Assembly: GCF_001949145.1 (NCBI RefSeq)
Contig: NW_019091609.1
Coordinates: 1 to 54,171 of the forward strand
Source of the DNA: Acanthaster planci
Taxonomy: Eukaryota; Echinodermata; Asteroidea; Valvatida; Acanthasteridae
Direction: 5' to 3'
DNA length: 54,171 nt
The notes below the pieces were generated by a model. It saw nothing but the letters and a program-made list of their open reading frames with translations. It made no database searches and was not told where the DNA came from. Positions 42,134 through 53,251 of the stretch are shown here, piece after piece; the first letter of the stretch is position 1; every line of letters begins with the position of its first letter. Made by a program: the position numbers and the translations under genes.

Positions 42134-43428
42134 TATGGAATTCCATATCTGCCCTCACCCGTCGTGCGTCGTCCGTCGCAGGTCGCCCATAGTGGGTCGC
42201 CCGTTGTGGGTCGTGCGTCGCCCGGCGTGCGTCGCCTGTGGTTTTTTGTCACGATTGCGCAGTGGTTCTTTTAACTTTGACCCTTGATCGTTTCACATGT
42301 ACATGTCCTTGTTCGATCGATCCACCATGCCTGACTCTCATTTTAGCCATAGAACTAAAAGATGTACATGTATTCGTTTTTGCAGTTGCGCCGAACTGAA
42401 CTTGAAAGAAGAAATAATATCCTGACATCGGTTAAGTAACGTGTAATGAAATAATACCATTTTTGTTACATAAATAAATTAACAAAATAATTTTTTGTTA
42501 GGGTAGATTGTTTTTCTTGATAACTTAGTTACTCTAGACGTAACCTTACTCTTTAACAGCCTGACTTTCGGTCTACAGCCTATGTAATATTTCTGTCTGT
42601 CCCCGCACGATATCCCACAGAACAGAATGTAAATAATAAATTATTTACAATAATAGTTCTCATAAGAGACGAACTGATTCAACATTATTTTGAGGGCGGG
42701 TAAACCTATGATGAAATCTGCTGTATACTCTAAATTAGTTGCAGGTAGGCTCACAAAAGTCATTCAAACAGTAACGTTACTTGTTAGCCCCATAAATAAT
42801 GCTATCCACCATGGCATACACACCCACAAAAACCAACACATCGCATTCTCTAAAACCTAAGCCAAGTGGTATTTGCCCCTTAACAATACATTTAATAAAT
42901 ACTTTGTTATCCACAGCACCGTCTAGTATTTCTGTATTTCAAGGTGAAATTGAGAGGACAGAACAGAATATCTGTGTCGGTTGGCAGATGTCTCTCTAGA
43001 ATTTGATGAAAACAAGTCGGCACGTTTTTACAGTATGCGAATTAGAATTAAACTGTGGATAAGTTGGCCTGAACATTTTCGCTGAAAATGTTTTTCCCAA
43101 AAAACACGTGGTTGAATTCTCAGAAAGGCGACATTTTCTTGTCAAGGGGCAGGGGTAGTCTAACATTATTGGCATTAATTATGGGACTAGTACTGCAGGT
43201 GGAATTTGTACTTATCTCATTGGGAAAAGATCCTTAGAAGTGAATGGAAGCATCACATTGTCATTTGTTAAACCCCGGCTTTTGCAGGTCCTATGCAACC
43301 CATTTGATGGGCGACGGACGACGCGCGACGGAAAAAAGCATGTTTGGAAGTGGTAAATGGCAGAATTGGGACACAACAAAAAGCAAAATGCGACGGACGA
43401 CGGGCGACGGCAGATATGGAATTCCATA
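42134..43428. mobile_element. 1.3-kb inverted-repeat DNA element
   Basis: It begins TATGGAATTCCATATCTGCC and ends with the exact inverse, flanked by CCTTAT duplications. Behind each end is a block of CGTCG/GTCGTCC-like words (CCCGTCGTGCGTCGTCCGTC), repeated several times at 42,155-42,235 and again near 43,310-43,410. These may be multiple transposase-binding sites. The terminal 14 bp is itself palindromic. No transposase is encoded. The 6-bp duplication does not clearly fit one superfamily. It interrupts the C2H2 gene. Confidence 0.75.
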
Positions 43429-43434
43429 CCTTAT
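43429..43434. repeat. Target-site duplication CCTTAT (right)
   Basis: Partner of 42,128-42,133. Confidence 0.75.
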
Positions 43435-43763
43435 AGTTGTCGAAAAAGTCTTGTTTGACTGCCCAGAGGGTCTTTCTATTTTCCTTCTGCCTGGCTTGAT
43501 CTTCATCCATGCCTTCGTTGACGTACTTGTCATACTTCTCATCCCGCGTCCCCCTATGTGTTTTTCTAGCTTCATCCAGCCAATCTTGGTTGGCGGAATT
43601 GTCTTCCAAATCTGAACGGTTTCGTCATCGACTTCCTCAACAGAATCCGAGATTCTTTCTCAACACGGATATTTTCCATGTGCCTCTCTAGATTAAACTT
43701 CCGTCCGAAGCATTTGTGACACGGGTGACAAGTATAGGGCTTGGCTGCATAAATACCATTCAT

Positions 43764-43979
43764 GTTACTTATCAGGTCAACTCCATTACACCCTTAAAAC
43801 ATAAGCCCTGCTGAAAACATGTAACAACACACAAATATGAGTAGGTACTGGTAACTCCTAAGTAACTCCTTAGTACTGCTTTCAAATAGGAGACACAACT
43901 TTGTTACAGGACGAACTAAAATAGAGGTTTTTGTCTTCAACTTGGCACTTCTAACAAAACCCTTCTTGTCCTTGACAAC
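43764..43979. other. Spacer, no gene
   Basis: AT-rich sequence between the C2H2 gene start and the BEL element 3' end. A BEL long terminal repeat could lie here but no matching copy was identified near 47.4 kb. Confidence 0.35.
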
Positions 43980-44480
43980 TTAAAGTACTCTCCCAAGTGC
44001 CCATGAGTTTCTTGGAGTCGTGTCCATTACCAAGACAACATCTCCCACAGTCAGATTCCGCCTGGGTTGGGTCCACTTTTGCCTTGCCTGAAGGATAAGG
44101 AGGGATTCTTTTGACCATCGCTTCCAAAATATGTCTACGAGGTACTGAACTTGTCGCCACTGCCTGACAGAATATTTGTCCCACTCATCAAACAAACCAG
44201 GAGGCAGACTCTCGCCCAACCGTTGCAGAAGCACATGATTCGGAGTCAGGACATGTAGGTCATCTGGACTGTTAGGACATTGGGTCAGTGGTCGCCCATT
44301 CATGATTGTCTCCACTTCACACAATAAAGTTTGGAGAGACTCGTTACTTAGTTGGACTCTCTGTTCTCGCAGCAAGGAGTAGAGGATCTTCCTGGCACTT
44401 CGAATCAACCGCTCCCATATTCCTCCAAAATGGGACCCTGTTGGAGGATTAAACTGCCAGGTTATGTCTTTCTGCAACAA
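43980..44480 (-). pseudogene. BEL integrase C-terminal half
   Basis: The frame begins near the catalytic glutamate region (WQFNPPTGSHFGGIWERLIR) and passes into the BEL-specific tail. The tail reads VETIMNGRPLTQCPNSPDDL, TPNHVLLQRLGESLPPGLF and RNLTVGDVVLVMDTTPRNSW. This extended C-terminal domain is a hallmark of BEL/Pao integrases. A frame break near 44,500 separates it from the N-terminal half, and the central catalytic Asp region is lost in that break. Confidence 0.8.
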
Positions 44481-44555
44481 GTAGTCGTGGATCTTCTCTA
44501 AGTACTTTTCTCCTCACGCATCTTGCGCTCTGCCCCAACTAAATTGGTTCTGTTG

Positions 44556-45389
44556 TCAGACAGAATGCTCTGAACTGGCAGTAAATCGTCGAACTGAGTT
44601 GACACAGGAACTCGTATCTAGTGAGTGCCCCAGTTCAAGATGGACAGCGCGTGAAGCCAGACATGTGAATTTTACCTCATATCCCTTAACGACACTTCTA
44701 CCACGTTTCACCTCAAACGGACCAAAATAGTCCATCCCAACTCTGCTGAATGGAGACTCATTCAGTGCAAGTCGCTTTCGCGGCAAACTGGCCATTTTCT
44801 GCTGCTCAGCTGGGGCCTGGATTCTTCTGCAAATAACACACCTCGAGACGATACCACTGATGATAGATGGTGCTCCGATTATCCAGTAGTGTCGGCGAAG
44901 CTCTGCTAGGATAGAATTCTGGCCCAAGTGTCCAACAGACTTGTGTACGTGCTCAAGGATCCATTTGGACAAACGCGAGTCCCTGGGCAACAATATCTGG
45001 TGCTTGGACTCAAACTCAACATCTGCTCTACAAAGCCGACCAACAACCCACAGAAGGCCCCCCACGAGCGTCGGATCAAACTTTCTTAATGAAGAAGACT
45101 TATTTACTGTTGAGAGTGGCTTTCCCTCTGCTTGTTGGAGCGATTTGATTTCGTCCTTCCAGTGTTTCTGCTGGACATAGTACGCCAAAACCCTCTCAGC
45201 AGCCTCAGGGTTATCTGTGGTAAGCCGAGTATGGCTCGAATCTCTGGTCTCCTGAGTTTGGTCAACTCTGCCCTGGCTTGATTCAGACTTTGTTGAATTA
45301 CACAAGGGAATCGGTTCTTGCTTCTCTAAGTTCTGCCTCAACTTCTTGTGTGCGGCCACTTTGTCTTGGAGGTGCTCCATCCAAACCAA
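44556..45389 (-). pseudogene. BEL integrase N-terminal half
   Basis: It contains the zinc-binding segment (HKSVGHLGQNSILAELRRHY, then CVICRRIQAP), a His-His-Cys-Cys motif that contacts the viral DNA end. The start of the core follows with FSRVGMDYFGPFEVKRGRS and CLASRAVHLELGHSLDT. The first catalytic Asp (in GMDYFGPF) is present. Upstream text (PTLVGGLLWVVGRLCRADVE) is the usual BEL linker. It follows the RNase H piece on the minus strand after a frame break near 45,400. Confidence 0.85.
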
Positions 45390-45404
45390 TATCCAAGCAA
45401 CTGC

Positions 45405-45827
45405 TCATTTTAGTCTACTCCAATCCGAATAGTGCACAAGAAGTCTGTCGACTGGACTGGTAGGTGACTCTGTTGCTATTAGTACGGTTTTCTTCACCCC
45501 AGGGTCATTATCAGGTAGCTGAGTCACATGGGCATCTTGCTGGGGCCATTCTGTTTCCAGCTGCGACAGAAAGGCTGGACCCTCAAACCACATAGAACAG
45601 TGAAACAACTTCGCTGACTGACCTCGTGTTGCGCAATCGGCAGGGTTGAGTTTGGTATTCACATAGTTCCACTGCTTCAAGTTGGAAGTATCTCTGATGA
45701 TTGCAAGCCGATTAGCTACAAAAGTCTGGAACCGAAAACTCTCATTTGCAAGGTATCGCAGTACCGTCATACTGTCTGTCCAGTAGTAGGTTTCCTGTAT
45801 ATCGTAGCCAAGCTCTTGAATGAGCAT
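45405..45827 (-). pseudogene. BEL RNase H, C-terminal part
   Basis: The 140-residue piece has YYWTDSMTVLRYLANES and FVANRLAIIRDTSNLKQWNY, then NTKLNPADCATRGQ. This is the end of the BEL RNase H domain with its catalytic Asp in the WTDS box. It lies next to a truncated gag, so the upstream RT was deleted. It continues toward integrase with one frame break. Confidence 0.8.
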
Positions 45828-45876
45828 TTAGCTAAGTCTAACCAAAATCGTGGCTACCAGCAGGATGGAGAAATCA

Positions 45877-46320
45877 TCAAGTGCTTTGGTTGTCTGGACG
45901 AACACATGGCCAATCGAGTGCTTTCTTAATGAAGGAGTGGGCCATGAGATGCATATCTCCATTTCTTGACTCCAACTCCTTCAGAGCTGCTGGATATCCT
46001 TGCTCAAAGGGAAGGTGGCTGAAACCTGAGACAATTCTGTTCGCTTCTCCTGTAGTGAATTGCTCTAAGTTGCTCAGTCGCTCGTCATCATTTTCGGTGT
46101 GTACTGCCACTTTCGTATTGAACTGCCGGATAAACTTTCGGTAGTCAGCTGGATCCCCACTAAACCGCTTGATCTCTGGGATGGGTCTTTTCAGTTGCCG
46201 AACAACAGAGAGAAGGATGTTATCACCTGAAGTGGCAGTTTCACTTCTGTTGTTGCCACAGTGCTTGTCACTCTCACCTGAAACAGAATGGTTATTACAT
46301 GTTCTGGCATGTAATGGCAC
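45877..46320 (-). pseudogene. BEL gag, central part
   Basis: The frame contains PEIKRFSGDPADYRKFIRQF, NDDERLSNLEQFTTGEANRI and GYPAALKELESRNGDMHLMA. These match the conserved central gag region of BEL/Pao elements. The C-terminal zinc knuckles are absent. The text stops at 45,877, where the RNase H fragment begins. Confidence 0.8.
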
Positions 46321-47341
46321 TGATGGACTTTTGCACTGTACACCAGCATTACTACTCTGTGTACCTTGTACTTGTGCACTACTACTACTTTGGTTATGAC
46401 TCTCTGGTACAAAACAATGAGCATTTACATTTAGTGCAGACTGACCCCCATTAGTCTAGTCTACTAAATCTGACCGGTTATTCGGTTGCACTGCTGCTGA
46501 CACAGTATTCTCAGTGAGCTGCTAAAGTGAATTTGGATTCTTAACAACTGAACCTGCATTAGATTGGAACTCAAAACTGTCCAAAGCTCTTTCTTTTGCT
46601 TCAACAGTGTCCAGTTCTGTAGTCAAATTCAGCTCCTCTTCTTCCAGCTTCAGCTTCAATCTTGCCATTTCGGTAGCCTGTTTCTTCTTGAGTGTCTTCC
46701 TTCTCACCTCCAAGGCTGCTTTTTCCTGCATCGCCTTCAGTCGTGCTGATGACACAGTGCTAGCAATGGAAGCCTTTGAGCCCCTTCCAGTCATGCGTGA
46801 TATGCTTGTCATGTTTTCCACTGCCTTGGCACCATGATGCTGACTTTGCATTGCGTAGTCTTGCTCCTTCTGTGAGACTGGACAATCTCCCAGTTGGTGT
46901 AGTATACCTTGAAGTTTTTAAAGTAGGTATCTCTGCTGTACCAACTGTTGTTTAAATACTCCTGCAGTTCTTCGATGGACAGCAGACTGCAGTACTCACT
47001 GTTCTCCTTTAGCAAGTCCTCATAGTTTGTCATCTAGTTCTTGTATTCAACTCGAATCTCACCTTGGTCGTGCTATCATTCATGAGAAATTCAAGCCTTT
47101 CTGTTTTTGACTTTATTTGCCTGAATAGCTGTGACACACGCTTTGCTTTCATGTCCTTTTCATAGGCAAGTCCTTTTTCGGTTTGCATTCGTGCCCGCGA
47201 TGATTCATGAAGTGCAGTGTCTCCACTGTGTGTGTCAACTTTCTCATGCTCATGGCTTGTAGCTCCCAGTGCTTTTATGTCGTCCGCCCCCTTATCCATG
47301 TTGATGCTAAACGTCGATGATGAATCTCCCAAAGGATACAC
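46321..47341 (-). pseudogene. BEL gag, N-terminal part
   Basis: The start at 47,341 (MYPLGDSSSTFSINMDKGAD) leads to a charged segment (RVSQLFRQIKSKTERLEFLM). A stop follows, then the frame MTNYEDLLKENSEYCSLLSI. Further on is a strong coiled coil (KAALEVRRKTLKKKQATEMA and RLKLKLEEEELNLTTELDT). Such coiled coils precede the conserved gag core in BEL elements. Low-complexity Ser/Val text at 46,191-46,424 is in another frame. Confidence 0.65.
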
Positions 47342-48343
47342 GCGCAGTGCTGTACATGTACAGTGTGCACTTCAGATCCAGATGTTTAATGCTTCTCTTC
47401 TTGTTCATGCATACAGCTTGATGCACAGACACAGGCACAGATTGACTAAAATAAAATCAAAATAAAACATAAATCATGAGTACGGTACATCCGACGTCTA
47501 GGTGATAATAATACATGTATGTGTGCCCACTTTGAATGTGTAAATATACATGCACCCAATGTTTACTTCGACCTCAATTATAACTTGCACTTAGGCGTAT
47601 CTAAGCGACACTAATACATGTATCTAAGTTCCCCTAAAAGAGTAGGATGCTCAAAATCTAAGTTGGAAAATACAAAACCCCAAAAGTTTGACTACAGCTA
47701 TAGCTAATATTTCAATGTCAAAGTGTGCTCAAATGACCCCCCCTCACATCATAGATTTTGTGGTACAAAAATGGAAACTCCAAAAATTAATTTTCTCTGA
47801 GAACATCCGACACCAAGGTGTTTTGAATCAGTTTCTACAAGGGTAATAATGCTGAGTGGGTGTTTCACCAAATCAAAGTACCAACTACAAGTACCTGATG
47901 CCTCCTATCAAAACAAACATCTGCTTGAGGATTATAAGTCTCATAATTCACTCTGTTGAAGTGTCTAAAATGTACGTCTGACACCGTGGAATTGCCCTTA
48001 GGCCAAAAAGTCTCCGGTTTCTGGTCTGGAGGTGGCTCCAGAAGTGGTGCGGCGACACAGCTTCTTTTTTTTTTTTTACCCTTATTTTTTTTCTGGAAAT
48101 AATGCATGTATAATGCGCGTTGTCCATCGTGACTACATGCACAGAAATGTCAGCCGCTACCAACACTTAAGTAGACTGGCCCCTGCACTTTTCAGCTTGT
48201 ACCTGTACATGTACACAGGACATAATATCACCTCATTTGTCTGGTTCCCAGATGTAAATGTATAATACAGAAATGGCATCATCTGAAAAAGAGTGCCCGA
48301 CTAACTGTATGGGGAAGTAGAGGGACTCCTTTACTGTACATAT
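47342..48343. other. No gene recognised
   Basis: About 1 kb between two LTR retrotransposons. It has TACATG motifs and a poly-T run near 48,065. If the BEL LTR survives it should be near here; no repeat partner was seen by eye. Confidence 0.4.
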
Positions 48344-48478
48344 TGTGACGTGACAGAGGGCGGTAGTCACTAAGCGCGGCGCATAGGCTCCGCCTTGTGC
48401 GTTGTGCGATAGGGCAGCGGAAGTCACTGCTTAGTCACGTGAGCGCGTGCGCGGGCGTGGTCATAGCAGCGCAAAAGC

Positions 48479-48486
48479 TATAAAAG
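48479..48486 (+). promoter_or_regulatory. LTR TATA box
   Basis: TATAAAAG preceded by a GC-rich stretch. The transcript start would lie about 30 bp downstream, near 48,510. Confidence 0.6.
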
Positions 48487-48890
48487 GCGCGCGTAGGCTA
48501 AGACTAGTCGTCCTGATAAAGGGCTGATCCTGAGGTAAGGGTCGAGAATCCTGTGCAAGGGTTAAAGTCACCTAGCCTAGTGTGACTGTGCCTAAGTCCG
48601 AGTGGTGCGTGTGCTGTTGAGGAGCTCGGTAGGTTGATGGGCTGATTTTTGGTGCGGTATAGTTCCTGATAGGAGCTTGCGGTCGACGCAAGGGTGGATT
48701 GCTATCTCGTGACGTGAGTTGCGTGTAGCGCAGCCCTGACAATAAGCCCCGTAGACTTGCTAAAGTCCCTGATTCGGCACTGGATGCCCACAATTAATTG
48801 TGGTGTTCGCTGCTCTGGGCGAAGTCCAGTCACGTATAATCACGCAGTTTCCTCATCAATAGCGCCCTCTACTGGTTGAGTGTGTTGATG

Positions 48891-48896
48891 AATAAA
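48891..48896 (+). promoter_or_regulatory. LTR polyadenylation signal
   Basis: AATAAA within the LTR, 3' of the presumed transcript start, as needed in the 3' copy of the LTR. Confidence 0.45.
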
Positions 48897-49162
48897 CCAG
48901 CTGCTTGTTAATTGTTGTATATAAGTCAGGAGTCCAGGCGAAGTTTATTTCAAGTCAGGTCTGTCCAGGTTACGTCATTAAGTTTCAACCAATCAGATTA
49001 GCCATCATCTCGACGAAGACCAACTTTCTTGGGGGACGGTATACTTCGGTCCCAACGGACTCGTCCCTAGCCGCTCAGGGACTCTCTTGCGTGCCGTCCG
49101 ACGCACCACGCTTCGAGGAAGAGGGCGCCCTCGCCTTCGTCGGAGGGGGTGGCGCCACAAAT

Positions 49163-49180
49163 TGGTGTCAGAAGTGGGAT
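49163..49180 (+). promoter_or_regulatory. Primer-binding site
   Basis: TGGTGTCAGAAGTGGGAT follows the LTR end after AAT. The 5' TGG matches the CCA end of a tRNA. I did not assign the tRNA species. Confidence 0.6.
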
Positions 49181-49413
49181 CATCTTCGAAGGTTTTGTCT
49201 ACAGAGAGTTTTCAGGTCCAGTTTCCTGTGATTCGATTGGTCGATGCAGCAGCTACTGTGTGCATCAATTGCGTTAGCTTTGGTTTGCATTGTGTTGGCT
49301 GTCATTTACTTTTGGTACGTCTGGCTTGTTCATCGGAGAGATAGGAGGTACTTTCGTTGGTTGAGGTCTGCAAGATTTGATCCGCCGGCTGAGTACGAGG
49401 TTGAAACAGCAGT

Positions 49414-50404
49414 ATGAGTGGTAGCTCAAGTGAAGGGGACTTGCACAGGTCCCGGATGGAGGTTCAGTTGTTGCAGTGGGAAAAGGCTCAGCAATTGGAC
49501 AGAATCATGAAGTTAGAAGCAGCATTGCGAGATGCCAAGGAAGCAGGATCGAGCCCGATAGGTAGACCTGGCCCAAGTGATGTGCAGAAGTCCTTTGAGC
49601 ACGTGAGAATTGATTCGGATGTTGTATTCCGACTCCCTGGCCAAGATTTGGCTGGAAACAGGGAAGAGACGTCAGGGTATGGGTCGTTCAGAGCACCAGC
49701 ACTGACTGAGTTGAAGACGCCAGAAGTCCATTGCAAGGAAGACGATGGTGGGCGCAGTTTAATTGATTGGATGCCTCCAAGGCAAGAGGCGGCTTCCAGT
49801 CCGATAGTCTCTGCGGTACATGGAAGGGGTGTGAACGAGAGTCCATGTGTTCACATGCCAACTGCACCTGATGCGGAGAAGAAGCCCTACAGCGAGCTGC
49901 TGAGTTTTGCCACACGTTCGCCAAGTGTTAAGACAGACAACGTGCGGGCTGATGAGATGGATGTCCAGTTAAAAGGGAGGAGAAAGTTGTTGGAGAAGAT
50001 GAGTTGCGGGAAAGGCTTAGTCTGGTTCCCCGCCGACCAAGTATTGTTCCCGACCGCTACAGTGGCAAAGTGCCGTGGAACGAGTACTACGGGCACTTCG
50101 AGAGTTGTCGGTTGGTGAACTCTTGGGACGATTTACAATCGGCCGAGTATTTGGCCGCGAGCCTCCAAGGAGATGCAATTCGCATTCTTGGAGAGGGTGC
50201 CCCCCAGGGCCGGAAGTTGAAGTATGAAGAGTTAGTTAAGTTGTTGGCTAGGAGGTTTGGGCCTAGCCAGCAGGCTGAGAATTTTCTAGTAGAGTTACGT
50301 CATCGTCAGCAGAAGCCGAAGGAGTCTTTGCAAGAACTGTGTCAGGCAGTACATGAGTTAGCAGTGAAGGCGTATCCGGAAATTCCCGAAGAGGCGAGAG
50401 AGTG
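49414..50404 (+). pseudogene. Ty3/gypsy gag, frameshifted
   Basis: ATG at 49,414 opens a 234-codon frame with a heptad-like region (WEKAQQLDRIMKLEAALRDA) and a Ser/Pro-rich part. Near 50,030 the reading shifts. The capsid-like core then reads PDRYSGKVPWNEYYGHFESC and EYLAASLQGDAIRILGEG, then ELVKLLARRFGPSQQAENFL and LRHRQQKPKESLQELCQAVH. It ends at a TGA at 50,403, probably a former CGA. This is the standard gag layout of the group. Confidence 0.85.
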
Positions 50405-51551
50405 ACTGGAGAAAAATCATTATCGATAACCCATTGAAGAAAGAATGCAGTCTGTCGAACGAGCCACAAAGGGTGTATCCGACATGACGAAGCAGTTGGA
50501 GAAATTGATGGGGGCCATGTTGTCACAGCCAGTGACGTCACCAGCTACGTCAGACCAACAGGTGCCGGGTACCCCGCCTCCTCTGCGGAGGCCGAAGGCG
50601 GAATTGAATTGTCATAATTGTGGTGTAAAGGGACACTTTGCTAGAGAATGTACACAGCCAAAAAGAAAGCGTCTCCGTAACCAGGAAACGAGAACCAGCC
50701 ACCGGAGGGTCCGCGGAAAGGCTGAGGAATGCAGAGGACCCACAGAAGAAGGTCGACGGAGTTTGAAGAGAAAGAACGAGAACGAGGTTGGAGTCAGTAC
50801 GGTAATGACTCCAGCAATGGGGCCACACCATGGCTTATTTGTTAAGGGGTCGATTAGATCAACCGAGTTTCGAATATTAATCGATACTGGCACTACCGAC
50901 ACGTTGATTAAAATGACAGTATATCACCAGCTACCGAAGGAACAGAGGCCGACTCTGCAAGAGTGTGATACCGGAGTCCGGCAGGTGGATGGTACCCCGT
51001 TGAAAGTATATGGGACTGCATGGTTAGATTTACGAATTGGGAAGACTGTGCACCCGATCAAAGCCGACTTTGCAGATATTGGAACACCAGCTATGTTGGG
51101 AATGGACTGGTTGTTGTCTACAGGTGGTACTCTTGATTTCAGTAGACTTGAGTTATGTGTCAATGGCGAACGAATTAAGTGTACGAGTGCTGCCGGTGCG
51201 CCATATGTCGGCAGGGTAGTAGTGACAAGGACTACAGAGATACCGGCTGGGCATGAGACCATTGTTCCCGGAACGGTTGTTTGTCAGTATGAGGAGTTGA
51301 CTGGAAGTATGATCATGGAACCAGTTGGGTCAGGTGGCCGAATTGCTGAAAAGGGCCTAGTAATGGCCAAGTCTGTGGTTGATGTGCCAGCCGAAGTGGT
51401 GCCCATTCGAGTATTGAACCCAAATAAGGAGAAACGTGTCCTGCGTGCGGGAACGATAGCTGCAACAATAACACCAGCGGAGGTGGAAACTCCCGGCCGC
51501 CCACGCCAGACAAGGTTGCGGGACACGAGGGGGCGCTACCCAACCATTTGA
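50405..51551 (+). pseudogene. Gag nucleocapsid and protease
   Basis: This continues the frame of the gag core after the TGA at 50,403 and a TAA near 50,428. A CCHC zinc knuckle CHNCGVKGHFAREC (about 50,618) binds RNA. After a basic, Arg-rich linker comes an aspartic protease with FRILIDTGTTDTLI, whose DTG is intact, and a flap-to-end part with PAMLGMDWLLSTGG. The frame ends at 51,551. The RT frame overlaps at 51,548 but is offset, so one indel lies near 51,530. Confidence 0.85.
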
Positions 51552-53251
51552 CCAAATTATACGACCGAAGTCGAAGGAATTTGGCCCCACATGATTATGC
51601 AAAATTGAGAGGGTGTCTGATTGAGTATCCGGATGTGTTTTCAAAAGGAGACGACGATATAGGCAGAACTGATATAGTTAAGCACAGCATCGGCACTGGT
51701 GGCGCTAGACCAGTAAAACAAAAACCTAGGAAGCATCCCGTGGTTAACCAACAAGAAATCAGTCGCCAAGTGGAAGACTTGAAGAGGCGTGGCTTGATTG
51801 AACCCTCAGATAGTCCGTGGGCGGCTATCGTTGTGTTGGTAAAGAAGAAAGACGGGACGAAACGGCTGTGTATCGACTATAGAGGACTGAATGCGGTGAC
51901 AATAAAGGATGCCTATCCTGTGCCAAGAATTGATGAGACGTTGGATGCGTTAGAGGGCGCTCGATGGTTTTCAACCCTTGACCTCGCCTCAGGGTACTGG
52001 CAGGTTGCCTTGGACGAGGATGCACAGCAGAAGTCAAGTTTTGTGGTACGGAATGGGCTGTATCCTTGGAAGGTGATGCCATTCGGGCTAGCCAACGCAC
52101 CGGCTACGTTCGAACGACTAATGGAGAAAGTGTTGTCAGGGCTGCAGTGGGAAATCTTATTGGTGTATCTTGATGACGTCATTGTCTTTGGCAGAACAGT
52201 AGAAGAGGAGTTGGGACGACTTCGAACAGTCTTTGAACGGTTGAGAATTGCTGGGCTTAAGTTAAAGCCAAGCAAGTGTAACCTGTTTCAGAGGTCAGTA
52301 ACCTACCTTGGCCACATTGTGTCGGCTGAAGGCGTATCAACGGACCCGGCTAAGGTTAAGGCAGTCGCTGATTGGTCGGTCCCGAAGAATGTAAAGGAGG
52401 TGAGGAGTTTCTTGGGCCTTGCCTCGTATTACTGAAGGTTCATCAAGGACTTTGCTAGCATCGCCAGCCCACTGCATACCTTGACGTCAAAGTCAAAAGA
52501 ATTCATTTGGGACGAGTCTTGTGATAAGGCATTCCACTGGTTGAAACAGTGTTTCCTAGGGGCTCCGGTATTGGCCTACCCGTTACCAAGTACCGAGTAC
52601 ATCCTGGATACGGATGCAAGTTCAGAGGGCATCGGAGCTGTACTGTCTCAGGTGCGTGACGGTGTCGAGAAAGTTGTGGCTTTTGCAAGCCGGAAGTTGA
52701 GCAAAGCTGAGATAAACTACTGCATCACTCGAAGAGAGCTGCTCGCTGTGGTGACGTATTTAAAGTACTTCCGCCAGTACCTTTACGGTCAAAAGGTCAA
52801 AGTACGAACAGACCATTCTTCTCTAGTATGGTTGATGAACTCGAAAAACCCGGAAGGACAACTTGCACGATGGTTGGAGGTTGTGTCAGAGTATGACGTC
52901 ACAATCCACCACCGTCCGGGTGCCAAGCATCAGAATGCTGACAGTCTGTCTAGACGACCTTGTAAACAATGCGACCATTGTAATGCACAAGATGATTCTG
53001 ATGGTGATAATGCCGATATTGATGCGACTGTTACTGTGGAAGAAGATAAACAAAAGTCAACCTCGAGCCCAGGAGATGTAAAGGGGGCCCGAGTTGCTGT
53101 GATGGAGCCTGCTGTAAGCAGCAAAGGACTTAGAAACGCCCAAATGGCGGATGAGTCGAATAAATGGCTGTTAATTACCAAGGGTGAGGGGAAGGAGCGC
53201 CCTCATTGGGATGAGGTAGCTCACAGGTCTCCGGCAAGTAAGACGTATTGA
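51548..53251 (+). pseudogene. Ty3/gypsy reverse transcriptase-RNase H
   Basis: RT fingers and palm: DSPWAAIVVLVKKKDGTKRL, STLDLASGYWQVALDEDAQQ, MPFGLANAPATFERLM, and the catalytic LLVYLDDVIVFG near 52,165. The thumb ends FLGLASYY at a TGA at 52,433 that replaces an arginine codon. RNase H follows in the same frame with LDTDASSEGIGAVLSQ, INYCITRRELLAVV, RTDHSSLVWLMNS and HRPGAKHQNADSLSRRP. An acidic linker leads to integrase, broken by TGA at 53,249. Apart from those stops the enzyme domains look complete. The reported start TTG at 51,548 is not a real start, since the protein is part of the polyprotein. Confidence 0.9.

Larger units (their letters stand above)
41946..43763 (-). pseudogene. 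C2H2 zinc-finger protein, split by a transposon
   Basis: Read on the minus strand it starts MNGIYAAKPYTCHPCHKCFG and continues KFNLERHMENI, a single C2H2-type finger. The last histidine position is Arg (CGT), so the finger is probably spoiled. A frameshift near 43,610 leads to DNSANQDWLDEARKTHRGTR and GMDEDQARQKENRKTLWAVK, then the text breaks at DNYK inside the 42,134-43,428 insert. It resumes beyond the insert with EFLSSYLYLRENETHKDIVD and GMNVNKALNRVLPKHAENL, ending in KRSMPKR at 41,946. The two parts join in one frame when the insert and one copy of its duplication are removed. Similar finger plus helical-tail proteins occur near Polinton-like elements, but the link is uncertain. Confidence 0.6.
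43980..47341 (-). mobile_element. BEL/Pao retrotransposon, internally deleted
   Basis: On the minus strand gag is followed directly by the end of RNase H and then integrase. The region that should carry zinc knuckles, protease and reverse transcriptase is missing at about 45,830-45,877. Long terminal repeats were not identified. With 3.4 kb left of an expected 6-7 kb, this copy could not move by itself. Confidence 0.8.
48344..49159 (+). repeat. 5' long terminal repeat of Ty3/gypsy element
   Basis: The boundaries are TGTGACGTG at the left and GCGCCACA at the right, the usual TG...CA form. A primer-binding-like site follows 3 bp later. It contains a TATA box and an AATAAA signal. The length is 816 bp. 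The 3' LTR lies outside the window, so boundaries cannot be checked against it. Confidence 0.65.

Noticed and set aside
43212-43427. ORFs inside the inverted-repeat element near 43.3 kb
   Set aside because: They translate the CGTCG-rich terminal repeats and extend into the interrupted gene; not separate genes.
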